Below are positions 46,236 through 56,501 of a DNA stretch of 64,000 nt, one piece after another. The stretch is from contig MNCI01012718.1 in the NCBI GenBank assembly GCA_015680685.1, forward strand, positions 949,651-1,013,650, read 5' to 3'. The notes under the pieces are model-generated. The model made no database searches, was not told the origin of the DNA, and was given only the letters and a program-made list of their open reading frames with translations. Made by a program: the position numbers and the translations under genes. The DNA comes from Gnetum montanum. Lineage: Eukaryota; Streptophyta; Gnetopsida; Gnetales; Gnetaceae. Numbering within the stretch: position 1 is the stretch's first letter; every line of letters begins with the position of its first letter.

Positions 46236-49200
46236 GTTAGAAAAATTTTCTGCGAATGTCTGATTTCTAAAACGAAGTTTTCAGTATTGATTTTTGGTTT
46301 CATCTTAATGGTTTGCAGAGACATTGAGCCTCCCCTCCTAGTGATTGAGTTAGTTGGGGTCTTGACATGGTTTGGTCCACTAGAGGGTGGCGATCCGAAC
46401 CCGAATTTGACCGTTGCGCACAATGGGGTTTGGTTCCGGGACGGGGCTTGTGGATTTTTGGCCTTCTTGCTGGACCATTTCAATGTCGTGGTTTGATCGC
46501 ACCTAGGCGAAGATGTGGCACGGAGCCTTATTGAGGCCATGCTACCTGGCGCGGCGGAGGGCATCATAATGTTTATGGAGGACGTTGACGAAGGGCCGCT
46601 TGTCGCTGAGGGTGTTCCCCCAGGTGGTCCGAAATCGGCCTGTCCGTTGACACGTGTGTGGGACCGGCTGCCGCGAGGACCCAACTACATCAACAACACA
46701 TTGTTCTTAGCTGGCCGCGCGCACACTTTGTTTCAGAATCCCCCTGGCACAGTATACTGGGTGGAAAGGTAATTTCGGATTAGCTTTGGTTATTCCTCTC
46801 CTTTTTACATTCAAATACTGCTCTTGTTTTGACACGTGCTCTCGCCTTCCCGTAGGCCAAAGGTTACGCCAGATGGGGCCTACGCAGGTGATGATGGGAT
46901 TGGATTGGTGCGTACGGCTGTGGAGGTGTTCATGGCGGGTCCCACCCTTCGCGGGACTGTTTTGGCCCACACCAAGGACGCCATGAAGAACTTCCCCAAG
47001 AGATTTTCAAAGGCGTTTGCACAATGTACTGCGCGTGGCTGGTTGCATGCTGACTGGGCCCCTAATGGGCCAATTTTCCCATCTACTTCCGATCTGGCTG
47101 AGACCTCAAAGTCCAACACTGAGAGTAAGTGGCCACGTTTCCTAGATGTCGTGTTTAGTTTGGTTGACTGTCGAGTGTCAAGCTAATACGAAAGTTTTGG
47201 GGTTGTCTTTACAGCTGGCACCACCTCCGGCGGGGATTCTATTGTGACCGGGAGGACAGAAACCACTCTTTCATTGAAATTCGGCGAAACCAGTGCTGCC
47301 CAGAAGTGGTTGCGGAAAAAGGCTCCGCCATCTATTGTTGCCTGTCTGGAGCATGCCGACCTCATGGCACTCTTCGTGGCCCCTAGCCCAAATGTGTCTA
47401 TAGCGGAGATGATCGGGATTGGGGATTCATTTGACAGATCCGTCTCTCGCTATAGCGCCCGTATTAGGGGTGTTAAAGTAATTTTTGAGTTGTCACCTCA
47501 ATTTTTTGCGGATTTATTTGGCATTCCTGCTAATGGCGTAAAAGTAGTTATGGACAGGACTCATAAAGAAATTGACATGATCCGTGATCTAGAGGATTGG
47601 CTAGGGGTGAACCCCGGTGCCAAAGGGTTCCCAATGCAAGGGAGAACGAAGGTTGAGGAAGTCAATGAACTTTATCCCTTGTTTAGAGTGCATTTGTTTC
47701 CGAAGACTCTGTCACAAGTCAAGAGTTTCGGGGTTGAAGCAGTGCGAGTCATGCGCACTATTCTAGAGGCTGGCGTGCGTTATAATTGGGCGGCATTTTT
47801 ATTATCAGGCATGACCAAGGAGATAGATCGGCTGCGTTCAAACATAGAGGCGCAGTCTCATTTCACCTTTTCCTTTTTCGCTGGCTATATTCGCCGCTTG
47901 GCTGAGTTCTTGGTGGTTCGCGAGGGAAGCAAATTTGTTTTGCGTGATAGGTATCAGTTGTCTCGCCCCTGGGTGAACCACTTATTTGACACAGCCAAGT
48001 CCCAAGACACCCCCGAGGGGATTGATGAATCCCTTACGATCACCACGGGTGGATCGTCTGGCCCCTCGCTTCACACACGCGACAGTATAGGGTTGGAACC
48101 TGATGAAGTACCCTATACTGCAAAGAAGGCGGAGCGAGTGGTCAAGGAAGTAATAGGCAAAGCAAAGTTTAAGTTGGGGAAGCGCGACAGCACGGCTGAG
48201 GGAACCAGCGAGATTGAGCAGCCCAGAGTTAAACGGATTCGATTTAAGATTCCTGGTAAACTTCTTATTTTTATTTTACTTGTCTTACTCATAGTTTTAA
48301 CTGTTACTGGTTGTATGTGACTGACTTCATTTGTTTTGAATTGAGCAGTCAAAAGACACGATCTGCGGACCATACCGGAGGATGAGGAGTTGACCGATCT
48401 GACAGGAGGAACTGAATTGTTGGGGGAGGGAACTGGCAGGACTGGAGGTACCGAACCCCTAGATGACCAAGCGGAGACTGCCGAAATGTTCAATAAGTTT
48501 CTTACAGGGGACCTTGATCTTGGAGACCCTCCGACGCAAGAGGAGATCAGAATGAACGGTATGTCTCTTTACTTGGTTGTGTAGCCTAAAATATTCTTGG
48601 GTTACCTTGTTGTGAACGTTTTTGTTTGACTCAGAGGAGAGCGAGACCATCCCAGAGAAGGAGTCAGAGATCCCACCCGAAGTGCCTCCAAAGGCTAGCG
48701 CCTCGCACACTGATGGACCTTTTACTTGGATGGAAATGCCAAGTAAAAGGGACTTCATAGCCGGGGTGGCCGAAGAGGTTGTCGAGCGGATCAAAGGGAT
48801 CAACCCTGACATAGGTATGTATCGAAAGAGTTTTACTATGTTAGAATTTGATGCCCAATTCTGTCTATTCTAACATTTGTTTTTTTTTTTTTTGGACAGG
48901 TGCCCAACTGAGGTGGGACCCATCTGAACCCGTCAATATGGAGAGTTTGCCTACACTTTCCCCTGAAGTTGAACAAGTGCCCAGACCTGTTTTCGAAGAG
49001 GTAGCAGAGGGCTTTGTTCACAATGCCAAAGCGGTATGGACGTGTAGGCGCTCTATTGAAAAATTGTGGCTCCAAATTCAAGCGCAGGAAAAGGAGAATT
49101 CTGCATTGTCAACGGAACGTGACGATCTGAAGGCCCGATATGAGTTCGCCGCAGCTAGATTAAAAAATGATCGCTCTTGGCGGACCTCAGAGGTCACGTA

Positions 49201-49895
49201 TACAAGATATTGGGACCTACTCAATCGCCATGCAGGGCTGATACGGAAATTGGGGGAGCGCAGGGCCCAAATTGATTTGCTGAACACCAAGTGCCAAGAT
49301 TGGAAGGCTTTCGCCTCCAAGGTACGCAAATGGGGGTAGGATGAGAAAAACCACAAGCATCAATATAAGAGGTCGCTAAAAGAGATATCTATCAAGAAGC
49401 GGAAATTAGAAATGTTTGTGGAAGGCCTTGGTCTGCGCTCCGCCTTTAACACCTTTGCCCAGAACACAATTGTGGAGATGGAATCTCCTAAACGGCGAAT
49501 AACCACAGCTTCTGGGGAGGTGTCAGTGGGAGAATTTTCTTTGAAACGTCCCACCTGGACAGATGTCGACAAGGGAAAGGCCCTGGCGGATATTGACTTG
49601 GGTCTCGATGGGACGGACTGAGCAACTATTTCTGAGGAGGAGATCCTGCGACGACTTGAGTTCGGCTTGGGAGGACCTTCTATTGTAAGCATTTTCTCTT
49701 TTCTGGATTTAATTGATTTAACTAATGTTTGGAATTTTGACATTCGCTCATTTTTGTTTTTTGTGTTGATTGTTTCTTCTTTGGTCTTTTCAGGATGAAG
49801 GCGGGGATGAAACCGGGGAAGCTGGCCCCAGTGGGGCAGGGGCCTCTGATGCTGGTGGGCCCAAGGAGGACGATCCTCATGCCCCAGACGCTTAG
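45803..49895 (+). CDS. D antisense gene, eight exons, accessory protein of unknown function
   Basis: It lies opposite to gag and pol, between protease and RT. Exons: 45803-45933, 46319-46768, 46856-47124, 47215-48255, 48349-48558, 48635-48814, 48900-49684, 49794-49895. All seven introns are GT-AG and short (70-385 bp), and the joined frame is 1,056 codons with matching phase at every junction. Four in-frame stops interrupt it: TGA 45830, TGA 46494 (tryptophan in C), TAG 49337 (glutamine in C), TGA 49619. Exon 4 carries RGVKVIFELSPQFFADLFG, a VHLFP block and FAGYIRRLAEFL. Exon 7 is rich in charged helix, probably coiled coil (RAQIDLLNTKCQDWK). The order loosely recalls family A ORF2. There is no signal peptide or enzyme motif. 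It has its own TATA box. As it stands it would be truncated. Confidence 0.8.
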
Positions 49896-49978
49896 TATTT
49901 TAGCATTTTAAACTTATATTGAAACTGTAATTTGAACATTATGAAATGAATAGAAGAGGTTGATTGTATATAATAACA

Positions 49979-50000
49979 TGCATATATATATATATATTTG
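49979..50000. repeat. TA microsatellite
   Basis: A run of AT dinucleotides just downstream of the antisense gene's terminal exon. Confidence 0.9.
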
Positions 50001-50109
50001 TTATTGTTGATTTTGGGTTTAACATGCCATAGAAATGTAAAATATTTTGGTTTGTTTTCTGGTTTAAGTGTAATACGGGAAGCGACTATAAAGGTAGAAC
50101 AAAAAGCAA

Positions 50110-50370
50110 GTACTAGTTTATGGCCGTTTCGGGCCTCGTGCATAGTTTATGGCCATTTCGGGCCTCATGCATAACCAAGGGATGCTTTGGAGGACACGGA
50201 AAGATTTCTCGGCTAACTGATCATCGCTGATCGTGGCTAGTTTTATGTCATTGCGGACATAATAGTTTAATGTCATTTTGGACCGGGAGTGGTTTTTAAT
50301 CATTTTTCCTGTTTTATCGTAGTTTACTGTCATTTCGAACTTCTTATAGTTTAACGTCATTTCGGACTAA
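50110..50370 (-). repeat. Spacer motif block i of D (between antisense gene and protease)
   Basis: In window orientation: AGTTTATGGCCGTTTCGGGC, AGTTTATGGCCATTTCGGGC, AGTTTTATGTCATTGCGGAC, AGTTTAATGTCATTTTGGAC, AGTTTACTGTCATTTCGAAC and AGTTTAACGTCATTTCGGAC. They are dispersed rather than strictly tandem. Confidence 0.88.
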
Positions 50371-50381
50371 GGATTTGTTTT

Positions 50382-53300
50382 CTATTTTAATTGTTTTTTG
50401 ATGTTCTTTATTTTTACATCAGAGGGTGTACTAACAGGCACAATCTTATATTCTGCGTCTCCCTCACTGATTATGTTGAATGGCAATTCGGCCCAGGAGG
50501 CGTTTGTTAGAATGTTTTTGGTGAGTGTTTTGTCAAGCGTTTCAGTATCGGTCGTTGTTTCCGCGTTGTCTTCTTCACAAGGCCGCAGGTGTGGCGTGTT
50601 AGATGGAGGCATTTCAGTTTTGGGAGATTTTCGATCTGTGTTAGAGTGCTTGAATTTTGCCGGTGATTGAGGATTCTCGTCACCTTGGCTAGGCTTTCCG
50701 AGCTCTATTTACGATCCTTGCTCTATGTCTGAGTTTGATGAGATGATGGGAACGACCGCTTCTCCATGTATAACGACTTCTCCGCCCTCGTAGGGCAGGT
50801 GAATTTCTTGATGTATGGGGGATGAAACAGCTCTCAACTGGGCTAACCAGGGTCTCCCTAATATGAGATTGAACCCTGGCATTTCATCAACTACCAAGAA
50901 ATCAGCGGACGTAGGGAACTGGTCTCCCGCTAGAAAGTCGAGGGTTATCGTGCCCTTGACTAATACGCGCGACCCGCTGAAGGATTTCAAACATGCGGTT
51001 GTCGTGGGTTTGATCGAGTCTATAAGCCCCAATTGTTCGATGATTGGATATGGTACAACGTTAGTGGCGGCCCCATCATCTACATGTACCCTATGTATCT
51101 TAAATTGGTTTATATGTATGGTTATGAACATAGGGGTCGTCGTCGTCTCACCCGTTGTTTTATCTATTTTGATGCTCTCGTCGTGGAAGCTCAAGGGCTT
51201 AGGGCTGACCCCGTGAGGGGGGTACATCACCGCATGGATGGCCGGTTCGCTCGGAGGCAAGTCCTCACTAACTGGGATGGACGTTAACATGCGTACAAGA
51301 GCTTCGCGGTGGGTCTAGGAAGTTAGCACTAAATCATATAAGCTTAGAGACGTGTTTTTTTGCTTTAGTGCCTGAGTGACTTGTGTTAAGACCGTCGCGA
51401 AATCTCTGCTGTCAGGAGCATTTTTGTTGAGAGGGACCGGATCCATCGGGCCCAGGAGTTTTATCTCGCGTTTCTGCGACTTGTCGTTCCCACAGATGTC
51501 AGCGTTTTCACGTTGTTCATGTGTCCGAGAGGTTTCGCCGCTGTTGTCTACATTAGGCGAATTGTCAGATGATGCCATGGGCATGGAGCTAAGAGGGGTT
51601 GGTTTAGGTGGCCCCATGGCTAGCCGCTGGCGTTCTTTCTTCACGCGCTCACGTGTGGTCTTGTCCGCCAGGCATTCTCGCGTGCTACGTGGAGGCGGAC
51701 TTGGCCTCGAAACTTGGGATTGCCCAGGGACCTTTACGACATATGGAGCAGGGCGGGGTTGTATGTACGACTGGGCAGGAGCCTGTGCGGGCACCCGAAC
51801 GACATATGGAGTTGGTCTTAGTGGAGATGGGACCTCCGTCATGGCAACAGTGGGTGGTACTCGGACTACAAAAGGGGTAGGCCGAGCGTAAGGTGTCGTA
51901 TTCGCGGGATTAACGGGAGGGACGCGCACCACGTAGGGTTGTTGGCACGTCATCATGTTGGAGGCGGGTGTAGTCGAGGGCACTCGGACCACGTACGGCC
52001 GCTGCGGGGTGCGGGATGTCTAGGGTGCGAGCGCGGACTCAGCGGGAGGGATTTGAACTACAAACGGCTTGTTAGACGTTTCTTTATTTTCGGGGTGTAT
52101 GATGTTGATGTGGGATGTGTCGGGATCATCATCACAGTAAATTGTGCTAATTGTGTACGGAGCCTCCTTAGTGTTTAGGGGGTCTTGGTACACCCCCATG
52201 GTCTAATTTTGTGGTTGAACAGGGTTAGCTCCGTCAAATGTGATGTTACCTTCGTCAATCATCCGTTGGATATCCTGTTTCAAAGTGAAACAGTAATCTG
52301 TTCCATGCCCCGGTCTTTGATGATAGTCGCAAAAGCGATCCATCCGGAATCCTTTGGGCACTGGCGGCTCATCTAGCGTTGCCAGGCTCGAGTTCTGTAC
52401 GAGTTGACAGAATCGGTCGTGTCTTTGTATGGCCGCAGGGGATAATTGTTTGTGGCTCATCAACCCAGCCTTCAAGAGTTGATCAAAGAGTTGGGAAGGC
52501 TTCATTGGCAGAGGCGTGTATTGAGAGGGTTCTTTCCTCTCGAAATTCCGTGTACGGTTTGTCGGATTCTGTTGCAATGATGATTCCTGTGTGGTGGTTG
52601 GGGGCAGAGGGTGATAGTAGTTAGTAGGTGGCATCGGTGGTTTTTGTTGTTGCGTCCCTGCTACGACTGCTATAGTGGTTTTAGCCTTTTCCTTGTCTTT
52701 CTTAGTATGTTGATTCTTAAAGGCTATGTAGGTTGGATCGTGACTGTTTTAGGCAGCTTCTTCAATGTTCTTAATTTGCTCGAACGCCTGATTGAGATCT
52801 CGCGCGTTGAGGTAATACAGTTTAGATTTGAAGAAGTCATTGACGGCTCCTTTTAAGATTGTGAGTAGGTAAAATGGGGAGATCGGTTCATGAAGCTCGT
52901 TCAGAGCTGCGCTCCATCTTTGAATAAATTTTTGGACCGGTTCTAGAGGCCCCTGCTTAATCTGCATGAGGCTATCCAGCGTTGGCTCGGGTTTCAAGTT
53001 ATACTTGAACCGGGTCACAAACTGGCGTATAAGGTCATCCAAAGCGCATATGGAGTTCCTAGGCAAGGCGCGGTACCAATCGAGTGCCCTTCCCATAAGG
53101 GACATGGGGAACACCCGGAGGACAGCGTGGGGCCAAGCCTGGAGCAGTGCACATTCCAACCGGAATGTTATGAGATGGGCGTTAGGATCTGTCTCACCGT
53201 TATATTTGGTTAATGTTGGCAGGGGCACGCCTTTGGGCAGGGTTAACAGTGGGACAGAGGAGCTGATAGGGTCGTCATTGTAGAAATCTACCATTTTCAT

Positions 53301-54440
53301 CTCCCCATCAGTGACAGTTTTGAGGCGCTTTACCTCATCCGTCAATTCCTGCATCATTCTTTTGGCGTCTGCCCAATCTTGAGCACTTGGGAGCATGGTG
53401 GTTTGGGCTTGTGGCGCGCTATATGGTTTAGATTGTTGAATGGTGGACTGGAAGGCTGAAAGTTGCGTTGTTGATGGTTGCGTCTGTGAGAAGTGTACAG
53501 TAGGTGGCACTAGAGGCAATACATTATAAAGGGGAGTTTGTTGGTGTTGTAGTCGTGGCTGTGCCTGGGGTACATGAGCTGGTGGTAACGTGTAGGGCGG
53601 TATATAGTGGTGGGAAGTTTGGTGCGACGTGGTGCCAGTCATCGGCCATTGTCCGGCCATGTTGTACGAGGAGGCCCCTTGTTGGGTTACGGCAGTGAAA
53701 GGGGGTAGATGTGTTTGGACATGTGGGATGTAGTGGGCAGATGTGGACATGGGTATAACATGTGGCATTCCCATCGCTTGGGATTGGAATGTCACCCCCA
53801 CGTTACTGTGAGGGGGCGGTGCTTGTGAGGATGAACCCGCAGCTGTAAAAGGGTTGCCTTGGGGATGGACCTGGGTTGACGCGGGCGTTTCTTGAAATAG
53901 TGCTTGAGTGTGGGCAGAGCTAAGGGGTTGAAGGGGTATGGTCTCCCCTGCGTCTGAGTTAAAGACGGGGTTCATGTGGTTATGTGAACTACGAGTATGA
54001 TAGGAATCCTCGTGCTCAGATTGCGCAGCGAATTCGTCCTCTTCGTCCCGTTGTGGATCTGCCGTAATCTGGTCTAGTGATTGGCTCCTGTGCAGAAGGA
54101 GCTGCGATAAGAGTTCCGAGAATTGTTCTGGAATGGGGATTACATCGTATGGGGAAGGGATGAATTCATATCCCCCTCTGTAAAAGATTTCAAATTGCCT
54201 TTTTACTTCCATTTCAGCCCGATCTACTGCCAGGCCGGCTTGCATCTTAATGCAGATGAAGTTGTACTCGTCTTGGCTTATAACATTAGTGGCAGGGTCT
54301 CTCCCTTGCAGCCTCAACGATCGACGGGGCCCCATTGTGGATTGCCCTCCCATATGTTGTGTGATAGATTGCTGGGCAGCCGTCGTGTCTGAAATGTTAG
54401 CGCTCTGGGTAGTAGCAGTGGTAATGTTGATGGGATTCAT
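50382..54440 (-). CDS. gag-pro: D gag-protease polyprotein, four in-frame stops
   Basis: One frame of 1,352 codons from ATG 54440 to TAG 50382, interrupted by TAA 52749, TAG 52203, TAG 52020 and TAG 51315. Gag has a Q/P-rich N-terminal half, a capsid-like region (LTKYNGETDPNAHLITF, LDWYRALPR, FIQRWSAALNELHEP) and a zinc-knuckle-like CDYHQRPGHGTDYC (near 52310). Next come six copies of a P-(Y/F)-V-V-x-(V/I)-P motif (52080-51700), then the retropepsin-like domain with VHVDDGAATNV and ILGRPWLAQL. The active-site triad reads D-D-G rather than D-T/S-G. Gag builds the particle; the protease would process the polyproteins. Confidence 0.87.
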
Positions 54441-54499
54441 GATGATAGACGGTCTGAGTGTGCGAGATTAATGTACTGGATAACAAAGTGTATGCGACT

Positions 54500-54725
54500 G
54501 GCGTAGACAAATCTACAGAGTATGCAGCGTAAACGCTGGCGTAAGTGAGCAGCGTAAACGCTGGCGTAAATGAGCAGCGTAAATGCTGGCGTAGTTGTGC
54601 AGCGTAAACGCTAGGGTTTGTGTAGCGTAGACGCTGAAGAATCAACAGCGTAAACGCTGAGTTGGGTTTAAACAGGGCAGCGAAAACGCTGGTGAGCGTA
54701 GACGCTGTGGAGCGTGTAGTCAAAC
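54500..54725 (-). promoter_or_regulatory. Leader of D with CAGCGTAAACGCTG repeats
   Basis: Between PBS and gag, about nine copies of AGCGTAAACGCTGG-like units. The core CAGCG-TAAA-CGCTG has inverted arms. It is related to the U3 and antisense-promoter repeats. Confidence 0.75.
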
Positions 54726-54737
54726 TGTTTAGGGGGA

Positions 54738-54756
54738 GGCCCTCCTTCTAGCGCCA
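54738..54756 (-). other. Primer binding site of D
   Basis: Minus TGGCGCTAGAAGGAGGGCC, identical to that of C, 5 bp after the LTR. Confidence 0.85.
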
Positions 54757-54761
54757 AAAAA

Positions 54762-56181
54762 TGTGCCGACCGAAATCGTCGGTGCTAGGCTGGAATGAAA
54801 CGAGCACCGAAAGATCCACGGACAAACACAGTCGACCCTGCCTCTGCTTGAGGGCAAGCTGGAACGGACGAAGGCAGAGTGCCTTGAATGGTCCGCGCGC
54901 GGATCAAACAAGGACTTCCCCGAGCGCCGCCGAAGCGTTATACGCTGGGTTATACGTAAACGGACCATAACAGTGGAACAGGTGCAGAGCGTGAACGTAA
55001 GGGACGTAAACAGAGTAGGGCATAAACAGCGTAAACAAGAATAGGCACAACGTAAGCGTATAGAGACGTGGGCAGCGTGAACAGCGTGTATAGATGTAGG
55101 GCGTGCACAAAAGTAGACAGTGAACAGTGGGCATAAAGGGGGGAAGACAGCGATGACGTAGGCGGACGTGGGCGAAGCATGGGCCAAATTGACGTAAAAC
55201 TGTAGAAGAACTTACAACAGGCGTAAACAATGGGCGTCCACGGACGCAGACGGAGCGCGGAGCGCGAACGTAAACAGCCGTAAACGAAGCGTGAGCCAAA
55301 TTAACGTAAAACTGTAAAAGAACTCATAATAAGCATAAGCAATAGATTACAGAATTAAAATGTTGTGCACCGGTCTAACGCAGTTGTGTAGGACAAGGCG
55401 GACGTAAAGCCCCGGTGGACGCAGGGACGCCGCTGGCTGACACGGTAGGCGGAGCACGGATTGTGCTCGGCGTAAAGGACTTCCAGCGTAAGTGTAAGCG
55501 TAAGGGGGTTTCTGCAGCGTAATTACTTTCGGTCGGCTCTCGTAAATTTTCGTGACCTCGTAAATGCGGAAAACTGGGCTATTTATAGGGGTAGGGTTAC
55601 CGGGAAAATCGGACTGGGCGACACGTGGCGTATAGACCGGGCGTTACAACTTAGAAACATGGTATACGCTGGGCATATACGCTACATCAAGCCAGCATGT
55701 ACGCTGGGCGTATACGCTGGACTTGTTGAGTGAATTCGGATGGATGCTGGCATAGACGCTGGGGCATATACGCTGACGGATGCCGGTGTACACGCTGGGG
55801 CGTATACGCTGATGGATGCCAGCGTACACGCTGGGGCGTATACGCTGATGAATGTTGGGCGTATACGCCGAAGGGTGTCCACTTGCTTCAATCCTTGCTC
55901 TTCGGTGTAATCTTCATGCTGCCATTGGAGATCTTGTCGTCGAGCGTGTGCATCTGCCGTACCCGGGCATGTACGCCGGAGAGCCGGGCGTAGACGCTGG
56001 GTGTAGACGCTAGGCGTAGACACCGGGCGTATACGCTGGTGCAACACTTGGTAAAAACCAGGTGTTTCAATTCTCAAAATTGCCCTGTGTGACTTCAAAT
56101 GTAGCCAAAGTCGCCTGTGGGTCATGGGGATCTGCTTCTTATCAGACAGATGCTAAACTCAAAGATTTTTGTGGTGTTTCA
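54762..56181 (-). mobile_element. 5' LTR of D
   Basis: 1,420 bp, minus TGAAACACCACAAAAATC to GTCGGCACA. It matches 38958-40403 with few changes. The last LTR base is followed by a 5-bp A/T spacer and the PBS. Confidence 0.92.
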
Positions 56182-56501
56182 CTATGTCTTGGCTCTGAGT
56201 CTGTTGAACATTAGCTATTGACAAGGACCAAGGATGTAGCTCATTCGTGCGAGAGCACTTCCTCTCCCAAAATCCCGATAGCAATCATAGTCCTTAACCT
56301 CTTGGCTTCCCTGGTTACAATCGACTCCCTTGCATCTTGAACCACATTCTCTCTCAATCCCATGTACTTTTAAAAATGGAGCGATGACATCCAGCCAAGG
56401 GTCGACAGATAATGCTTGGTACTTGGTTGTTCATGGTGTTTTCACTTCTTTGTTGACGCCTCTCGGGTGGATTCCTCCAGACGTTAACAAAGAGGAGCCA
56501 A
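56182..56501 (+). mobile_element. C 3' untranslated end and polypurine tract
   Basis: C resumes at the duplicated CTATG (56182-56186) and ends with AAAGAGGAGCCAA (56489-56501), the polypurine tract next to the 3' LTR. There is no ORF. Confidence 0.8.

Larger units (their letters stand above)
38958..56181 (-). mobile_element. D: near-complete Tat-like LTR retrotransposon nested in C
   Basis: Reads right to left: 5' LTR 54762-56181, PBS 54738-54756, gag-protease 50382-54440, antisense gene 45803-49895 (plus), pol 41738-45214, polypurine tract 40404-40416, 3' LTR 38958-40403. The TSD CTATG is exact (38953-38957, 56182-56186). LTRs are very similar to each other and there are few stops (one in pol, four in gag-protease), so it is the youngest element here. 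The total is about 17.2 kb, large even for a Tat element. Confidence 0.93.

Noticed and set aside
47244-48320. A free-standing 358-codon gene
   Set aside because: It begins at GTG and its last 20 or so residues are read from an intron. It is exon 4 of the antisense gene, framed by splice sites.
51376-51891. Plus-strand ORFs opposite D gag
   Set aside because: Shadow of the conserved minus-strand gag-protease frame. The plus-strand frame has no conserved counterpart opposite C gag.
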